From DASQUK01 sp035697145 (GTDB lineage: Bacteria > Actinomycetota > Acidimicrobiia > Acidimicrobiales > VFJN01): a DNA stretch of 8,174 nt. The notes under the pieces are model-generated. The model was given only the letters and a program-made list of their open reading frames with translations, was not told the DNA's origin and did not search any database. The DNA is taken from contig DASSDL010000150.1 of assembly GCA_035697145.1 (NCBI GenBank), positions 1 through 8,174 of the forward strand, read 5' to 3'. The stretch's first letter is position 1. Each line of letters starts with the position of its first letter. Made by a program: the position numbers and the translations under genes. This document shows positions 4,550 through 8,174 of the stretch, piece after piece.

Positions 4550-6159
4550 GCCGCAGGTCAGCGCCCCGCACATTCAACTTCGCAGACATCTGGGAGATGG
4601 CCGCGGATGCCGTGCCCGACCGGGAGGCGCTGGTGGTCGGCGACCAGCGCCGCACGTACGCCCAGCTCGACGACAGGGTCCGGCGGCTGGCCAACCACCT
4701 GGCCGGCCAGGGCATAGGCCATGGCGATCACGTCGCCCTCTACCTCGAGAACTCCCCCGAGTACCTCGAGGCGATGCTGGCGGCGTTCACCCTGCGGGCG
4801 GTCCCCATCAACGTCAACCACCGCTACGTCGCCGACGAGCTCCGCTACCTGCTGGACAACAGCGACTCCGTGGCCGTGATCACCCAGCCGTCGCTGGCCC
4901 CCACCGTGGCAGCCGTGGTGGGCTCGGGCAACCTCCCTGCGGTGCGGTTCACGTTGGTGACCGGCGACGAGTACGACGCCGCGTTGGGGGCCGCCGCCGA
5001 CGAACGGCCGGCGATCGCCCGGTCGGGCGACGACCACTACATCATCTATACGGGTGGAACGACCGGGATACCGAAGGGCGTCGTCTGGCGCCACATAGAC
5101 GCCTTCTACGCCTGCATCGGCGGCGGCGATCCCATGCGCCTGTTCGGTGTGGTCGAGCGGCCCGACGAGCTGCCCGGGCGCATCGCCGAGCACCCGATCT
5201 GCTTCCTGCCGCTGGCGCCGATGATGCACGCCGCCGCGCAGTGGACCTCGCTGGGATGGCTGTTCTCGGGCAGCAAGGTGGTGCTGATGCCGGGGTCCCT
5301 CGACGCCGACGCCGTGTGGCGGACCGTCGAACGGGAGAAGGTCAACGGGCTCACCGTGGTGGGCGACGCCGTGGCCCGGCCGCTGCTCGACGCGTGGGAC
5401 CGGGCGGGCGGTTACGACGTCACGTCGCTGTTCACGTTCTCCAACGGCGGCGCACCCATGTCACCGTCCACCCGGGAGCGGGTCTTCGCCACGCTGCCCG
5501 CTCACGTGGGCCTGGCCGACGGCTTCGGCTCGTCGGAGGCCGGCACCCAGGGTTCGATGCGGGTGTCGGCCAAGGATCGCCCGGCGGCTGACAGCCCCGT
5601 GCGGTTCAATGCGCCGGCCAAGCCCACCATCGTGGTCGACGACGACGGCAACGAGGTGACACCCGGCTCCGGGGTCGTGGGCCACGTGCTGGCCGGGGGG
5701 CGCCTGCCACTCGGCTACTACAACGATCCCGACAAGACGGCGGCCACGTTCGTCGAGCGCGACGGCCGGCGCTGGCTGATCACCGGTGACGTGGCCACGG
5801 TGGCAACCGACGGATCGATCGAGTTGCGAGGCAGGGGATCGGTGTCGATCAACACCGGCGGGGAGAAGGTCTTCCCCGAGGAGGTGGAGGCGGCGCTCAA
5901 GGCCCACGCGAGCATCTACGACTGCGTGGTCGTGGGCGTGCCCGACGAACGCTGGGGAAGTGCCGTCACTGCCGTGGTGCAGCCGGCGTCGGGCGCCGAG
6001 CCGACGCTCCTGGAGCTGGCAACCCATTGCAAGGCGTCGCTTGCCGGGTACAAGGCGCCCAAGCACCTCGTGCTCGTCGAGCGCATCGTGCGGTCGCCCT
6101 CCGGCAAGGCGGACTACCGCTGGGCCCGTGACACCGCCGAGAAGGCGGTCGGGATCTGA
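4546..6159 (+). CDS. fadD: Acyl-CoA synthetase, FadD19-like (AMP-forming)
   Basis: The 537-residue protein is an ANL-superfamily adenylating enzyme that activates a carboxylic acid to acyl-AMP and then to acyl-CoA. Core motifs are intact: P-loop YTGGTTGIPKG (168-178) followed by VVWRHID, GFGSSEAG (327-334), ITGD (412-415), the hinge GRGSVSINTGGEKVFPEEVE (429-448), and the catalytic lysine K521 in RSPSGKADY. The N-terminus (FNFADIWEMAADAVPDR), NVNHRYVADELRYLLDNSD (89-107) and the WRH signature resemble, from memory, mycobacterial FadD19, which activates the C24-branched sterol side chain. The true substrate could equally be a fatty or other branched acid. The start is GTG 4546; an in-frame TAG at 4516-4518 bars a much earlier start, and the start overlaps the leader ORF stop. 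No KstR-like palindrome is visible upstream, unlike the oxidoreductase gene. Its own ribosome binding site is weak. It converges with the minus-strand gene ending at 6209. Confidence 0.92.
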   Translation: MSRRSAPRTFNFADIWEMAADAVPDREALVVGDQRRTYAQLDDRVRRLANHLAGQGIGHGDHVALYLENSPEYLEAMLAAFTLRAVPINVNHRYVADELRYLLDNSDSVAVITQPSLAPTVAAVVGSGNLPAVRFTLVTGDEYDAALGAAADERPAIARSGDDHYIIYTGGTTGIPKGVVWRHIDAFYACIGGGDPMRLFGVVERPDELPGRIAEHPICFLPLAPMMHAAAQWTSLGWLFSGSKVVLMPGSLDADAVWRTVEREKVNGLTVVGDAVARPLLDAWDRAGGYDVTSLFTFSNGGAPMSPSTRERVFATLPAHVGLADGFGSSEAGTQGSMRVSAKDRPAADSPVRFNAPAKPTIVVDDDGNEVTPGSGVVGHVLAGGRLPLGYYNDPDKTAATFVERDGRRWLITGDVATVATDGSIELRGRGSVSINTGGEKVFPEEVEAALKAHASIYDCVVVGVPDERWGSAVTAVVQPASGAEPTLLELATHCKASLAGYKAPKHLVLVERIVRSPSGKADYRWARDTAEKAVGI

Positions 6160-6208
6160 GCGCACGGGCCGCAGGCGGAGCCGGGCGCCCCCTGTCGCTA
6201 GCTGGCGG

Positions 6209-6682
6209 TCAGGGTAGGTAGCAGAGCGCCCGCCACTCGCCGGTGCGCGGCCATCGGCAGAGTGCACCGGTGGCGTCGACCAGCCACACGAGCGCGCCGT
6301 CGAGATCGTCGCGCCCGGAACCGCCCACGATCGCCACCACCAGCCCTCGCTTGGGATGGTCCTGCAGCACCCGCCAGCCGGCCGGGACTGGGGCACCCCG
6401 CTCATCCAGCAGCCGCACCGCCTTGGGTCCCTCGGGATGCACGATGCCCGCCGTGGCCGCCTCGCGTCCGCGCGGTGGTGTCCAGGTGCCCATGGGCACG
6501 GTGGGGCCGCGGCTGCCCAGCAGCGACGCGAGCGGACTGCGGTCCGGCGGGGGCATGTCCATGTCGAGCCCGGGGGTCAGGTTCAGCCAGCCGCCCTGGG
6601 CGGTTGCCATGTCGGCCATGCGGTCGATCACCGCATCGCGCCGGTCTTCGCGGAACTCGACGACCAGGGGTTGCCTCGGCAT
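6209..6682 (-). CDS. Hypothetical protein (157 residues)
   Basis: I do not recognise this family. The protein looks soluble, with no signal peptide or membrane segment. The N-terminal part (MPRQPLVVEFREDRRDAVID) looks like a strand and helix. A Pro/Gly-rich middle (about 37-75) follows, then a compact C-terminal part: EGPKAVRLLDERGAPVPAGW (84-103), GLVVAIVGGSG (113-123), GALVWLVDATGALCRWP (129-145) and a terminal EWRALCYLP. The frame is open a further 246 bp upstream to 6928, but that extension is Arg/Pro-rich and lies antisense to the divergent gene. The start at 6682 is supported by TACGGT ending 6 nt before ATG. Codon use and frame composition look like real coding sequence. It is divergent from the gene at 6778, sharing a 95-bp promoter region. 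Confidence 0.72.
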   Translation of the reverse strand: MPRQPLVVEFREDRRDAVIDRMADMATAQGGWLNLTPGLDMDMPPPDRSPLASLLGSRGPTVPMGTWTPPRGREAATAGIVHPEGPKAVRLLDERGAPVPAGWRVLQDHPKRGLVVAIVGGSGRDDLDGALVWLVDATGALCRWPRTGEWRALCYLP

Positions 6683-6688
6683 CCTTCC

Positions 6689-6694
6689 ACCGTA
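6689..6694 (-). promoter_or_regulatory. -10 box of a leaderless promoter for the 157-residue hypothetical gene
   Basis: Read on the minus strand, TACGGT-GGAAGG-ATG places the hexamer 6 nt before the start codon. GGAAGG touches the ATG, too close to work as a normal Shine-Dalgarno, which favours leaderless initiation. This sets the start at 6682 rather than the longer open frame. Confidence 0.5.
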
Positions 6695-6763
6695 GGCACG
6701 ACTACCCGCGACCCGATGCCGGGGGGTCGTTGTCGGGAACGATCGGTCGGCAGTCCCGGGACC

Positions 6764-6769
6764 TAGGCT
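6764..6769 (+). promoter_or_regulatory. -10 box of a leaderless promoter for the 152-residue hypothetical gene
   Basis: TAGGCT ends 8 nt before ATG 6778. Together with the minus-strand TACGGT at 6689-6694 it makes the 95-bp gap a divergent promoter pair. No clear -35 or operator palindrome is visible between them. Confidence 0.5.
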
Positions 6770-6777
6770 GCCCGGGC

Positions 6778-7236
6778 ATGGAGGTGGATGCCGTCGTCCG
6801 TGAGGCGCTCGAGGTGCAGGTGTTCGAGCACGAGCCCGGCCAGGCGGCGCTGACCCTGCGCGACGCGGTGGGTGAGCTTGGTCCCGAGGCGGTGGCGGGC
6901 GGGCTGCTCGACGCCGCCGCCGTGGCACTGCGGCGGATGGTTGCCGAGACCGACGCGGCGTTCGATCTCGACGAGCTGCTCGAACGCATGGCCGTCGACG
7001 GCGCCGTGGCCCCCGACAGCGTCGACGTGCTGGCGCGGATGATGACGGCGGCGGCGGCGACGGCGGGTGGGATCCGGCCCGCCGTGGATCCCGTCGTTAC
7101 CGACCTGGGGGCCGAGCGGGCGCTGTTCGGCGCGTGGCTGGCGCTGCTGTCCGTCGTGCGGATCGTCGCGATCAGCCTCGAGCGCACCGAGACCGACGTC
7201 ACCGAGGAGATCGTCTCGGTCCTCGGCACCCGATAG
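6778..7236 (+). CDS. Hypothetical all-helical protein (152 residues)
   Basis: No family is recognised. The sequence is rich in Ala, Leu, Val, Asp and Glu and predicts as a bundle of helices, for example EVDAVVREALEVQVFEHE, EAVAGGLLDAAAVALRRMVA (38-57), FDLDELLERMAV and SVDVLARMMTAAAATAGG. A hydrophobic helix at about 116-134 (LFGAWLALLSVVRIVAISL) contains an arginine and is more likely buried than membrane-spanning. It is acidic overall, with no signal peptide. The same frame is open far upstream, but that part is antisense to the hypothetical gene ending at 6209 and Arg/Pro-rich. The start at 6778 is fixed by the -10 box TAGGCT 8 nt before it. The next gene begins 17 bp after its stop. Confidence 0.7.
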   Translation: MEVDAVVREALEVQVFEHEPGQAALTLRDAVGELGPEAVAGGLLDAAAVALRRMVAETDAAFDLDELLERMAVDGAVAPDSVDVLARMMTAAAATAGGIRPAVDPVVTDLGAERALFGAWLALLSVVRIVAISLERTETDVTEEIVSVLGTR

Positions 7237-7240
7237 TCGC

Positions 7241-7246
7241 TAACGT
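7241..7246 (+). promoter_or_regulatory. -10 box of a leaderless promoter for the methyltransferase gene
   Basis: TAACGT lies in the 17-bp gap after the preceding stop codon and ends 7 nt before ATG 7254. It suggests the methyltransferase is transcribed on its own, although read-through from the upstream gene is also possible. No clear -35 is visible. Confidence 0.5.
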
Positions 7247-7253
7247 CGCCGGG

Positions 7254-8111
7254 ATGGGGGGAACACCGGGACGCGACGCCTTCGCGGGCGGCGACCAGGC
7301 CTACCTCCGCGACGTGCAGTACCGCGACAGCTCGCGTCTGGCAGCCCGTGCCCGCCTCCACGTCAAGTACGGCATGGCCCCGGTCGCATGGTTCCCGTGG
7401 GTGGCGACCCAGATCGCCTGGCCGCAGGGGGCCCGGGTGCTGGAGGTCGGCTGCGGTGCCGGCTGGCTGTGGGCCGAGGCCTCGGCGCATCTGCGCAGCG
7501 GGCTCTATCTGACGCTCACCGACCTGTCGCCGGGGATGGTGGCCGAGGCGGTGGCGCGGGTGGGCGGCCTCGGGCGGCACCGGCGGGTCGATGGCTGCAT
7601 CGCCGACGCCCAGGCCCTGCCCTTCGCGTCCGGCAGCTTCGAGGTCGCCGTCGCCAACCACATGCTCTACCACGTCCCCGATCCCCGGGTGGCGGTCGCC
7701 GAGCTGGCACGGGTGGTGCGACCCGACGGCGTGCTGATGGCAACCACGGTCGGCGGCGACCACTTGCGGGAACTGGCCGAGATCCGCGCCGAGGTGTTCG
7801 GCGGGCCCCGGGTACTCGCCACGGTCGACACATTCGGCATCGTGGTGGGCGAGCCCTTGCTGCGCGGATGCTTCGCCGACGTGGAGTGGCGCCACTACGA
7901 CGACTGGCTCGACTGCACCGATCCCGACGACGTACTGGCGTTCCTCGCCTCGACGCCGCCGGTGGACGATGCCAGCCAGGAAGACCGTCGTCGCGTGGTG
8001 GAGGCCGTTCACCGCCGGTTCGTCGTCGGCGGCGGGCGGATGCGGATCAGCAAGGAGACCGGCGTCTTCGTGTGCGCGGGGCCACGCGTGGGCTCGCCGG
8101 CGGCCATCTGA
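7254..8111 (+). CDS. Class I SAM-dependent methyltransferase (Methyltransf_11 type)
   Basis: The 285-residue protein has a standard Rossmann methyltransferase core. SAM-binding motif I is VLEVGCGAG (62-70). The strand ending TD (89-90) supplies the acidic residue that usually holds the ribose, in TDLSPGM. DAQALPF (118-124) gives the aspartate near the adenine. FEVAVANHMLYHVPD (129-143) and ELARVVRPDGVLMATT (150-165) complete the fold in the order typical of UbiE/Methyltransf_11 proteins. An N-terminal helical part (about 1-55) and a C-terminal cap (about 170-275) probably form the substrate pocket. The acceptor is unknown; related proteins act on small molecules, quinones or lipids. The frame is open 40 codons further upstream, overlapping the previous gene, but TAACGT 7 nt before ATG 7254 favours this start. 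A strong hairpin 10 bp after the stop ends the transcript. Confidence 0.9.
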   Translation: MGGTPGRDAFAGGDQAYLRDVQYRDSSRLAARARLHVKYGMAPVAWFPWVATQIAWPQGARVLEVGCGAGWLWAEASAHLRSGLYLTLTDLSPGMVAEAVARVGGLGRHRRVDGCIADAQALPFASGSFEVAVANHMLYHVPDPRVAVAELARVVRPDGVLMATTVGGDHLRELAEIRAEVFGGPRVLATVDTFGIVVGEPLLRGCFADVEWRHYDDWLDCTDPDDVLAFLASTPPVDDASQEDRRRVVEAVHRRFVVGGGRMRISKETGVFVCAGPRVGSPAAI

Positions 8112-8121
8112 GGCCGGACGC

Positions 8122-8160
8122 GACGAAGGCGGCGCAACCCCAGCGGGCGCCGCCTTCGTC
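8122..8160 (+). terminator. Strong hairpin terminator after the methyltransferase gene
   Basis: GACGAAGGCGGCGC (8122-8135) and GCGCCGCCTTCGTC (8147-8160) pair perfectly over 14 bp with an 11-nt loop, 10 bp after the stop codon. TGCCCCC follows instead of a T-tract, so this is a U-poor terminator of the kind often seen in high-GC actinobacteria. The symmetry means it could also stop transcripts from the opposite strand. Confidence 0.85.
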
Positions 8161-8174
8161 TGCCCCCAGACCGG

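Noticed and set aside
4404..5591. 395-codon plus-strand open frame overlapping fadD
   Set aside because: Out-of-frame shadow of the acyl-CoA synthetase, almost entirely Arg/Gly/Pro/Ala.
6702..8012. 436-codon open frame on the minus strand
   Set aside because: Antisense to the methyltransferase and the 152-residue gene; low-complexity Ser/Arg/Ala-rich end and no motif. It is a shadow of the plus-strand genes.

Overview
The window is GC-rich, roughly 70% by eye, and densely coded. Its gene content points to an actinobacterium: a PmbA/TldE-type protein, a luciferase-like monooxygenase, a FadD19-like acyl-CoA synthetase, and many genes whose start codon sits directly behind a -10 box. I would guess class Acidimicrobiia, probably from an environmental genome, but that placement is inference. 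I see no RNA genes, CRISPR arrays, insertion sequences or phage genes. The layout is ordinary chromosomal housekeeping and catabolic sequence.

Layout from left to right: (1) a pmbA/tldE-family gene on +; (2) tag, a zinc-type 3-methyladenine DNA glycosylase, on +; (3) a luciferase-like (LLM-class) flavin/F420 oxidoreductase on +, whose promoter carries a perfect 14-bp palindrome matching the mycobacterial KstR operator consensus; (4) a convergent lipoprotein gene on -, preceded by a gap that may hold a small ORF; (5) a roughly 470-bp gene-poor stretch with two possible small ORFs, the second overlapping the next gene start as GTGA; (6) a FadD19-like acyl-CoA synthetase on +; (7) a convergent hypothetical gene on -, divergent from (8) an all-helical hypothetical gene on +; (9) a SAM-dependent methyltransferase on +, closed by a very strong hairpin terminator at the right end.

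Two things connect the genes. First, six of the eight annotated full-length genes have a TANNNT hexamer ending 6-8 nt before ATG, which predicts leaderless mRNAs. Even closely spaced genes (gaps of 17 and 21 bp) therefore look like separate transcription units, and several start codons can be fixed this way. Second, the KstR-like operator before the monooxygenase and the nearby FadD19-like ligase together suggest sterol or branched-lipid catabolism. Only the monooxygenase carries the operator in this window, so shared regulation is a hypothesis.

I found no wholly new multi-gene system. The best leads are the KstR-like operator, the leaderless promoter series, and the putative leader ORF coupled to the acyl-CoA synthetase.
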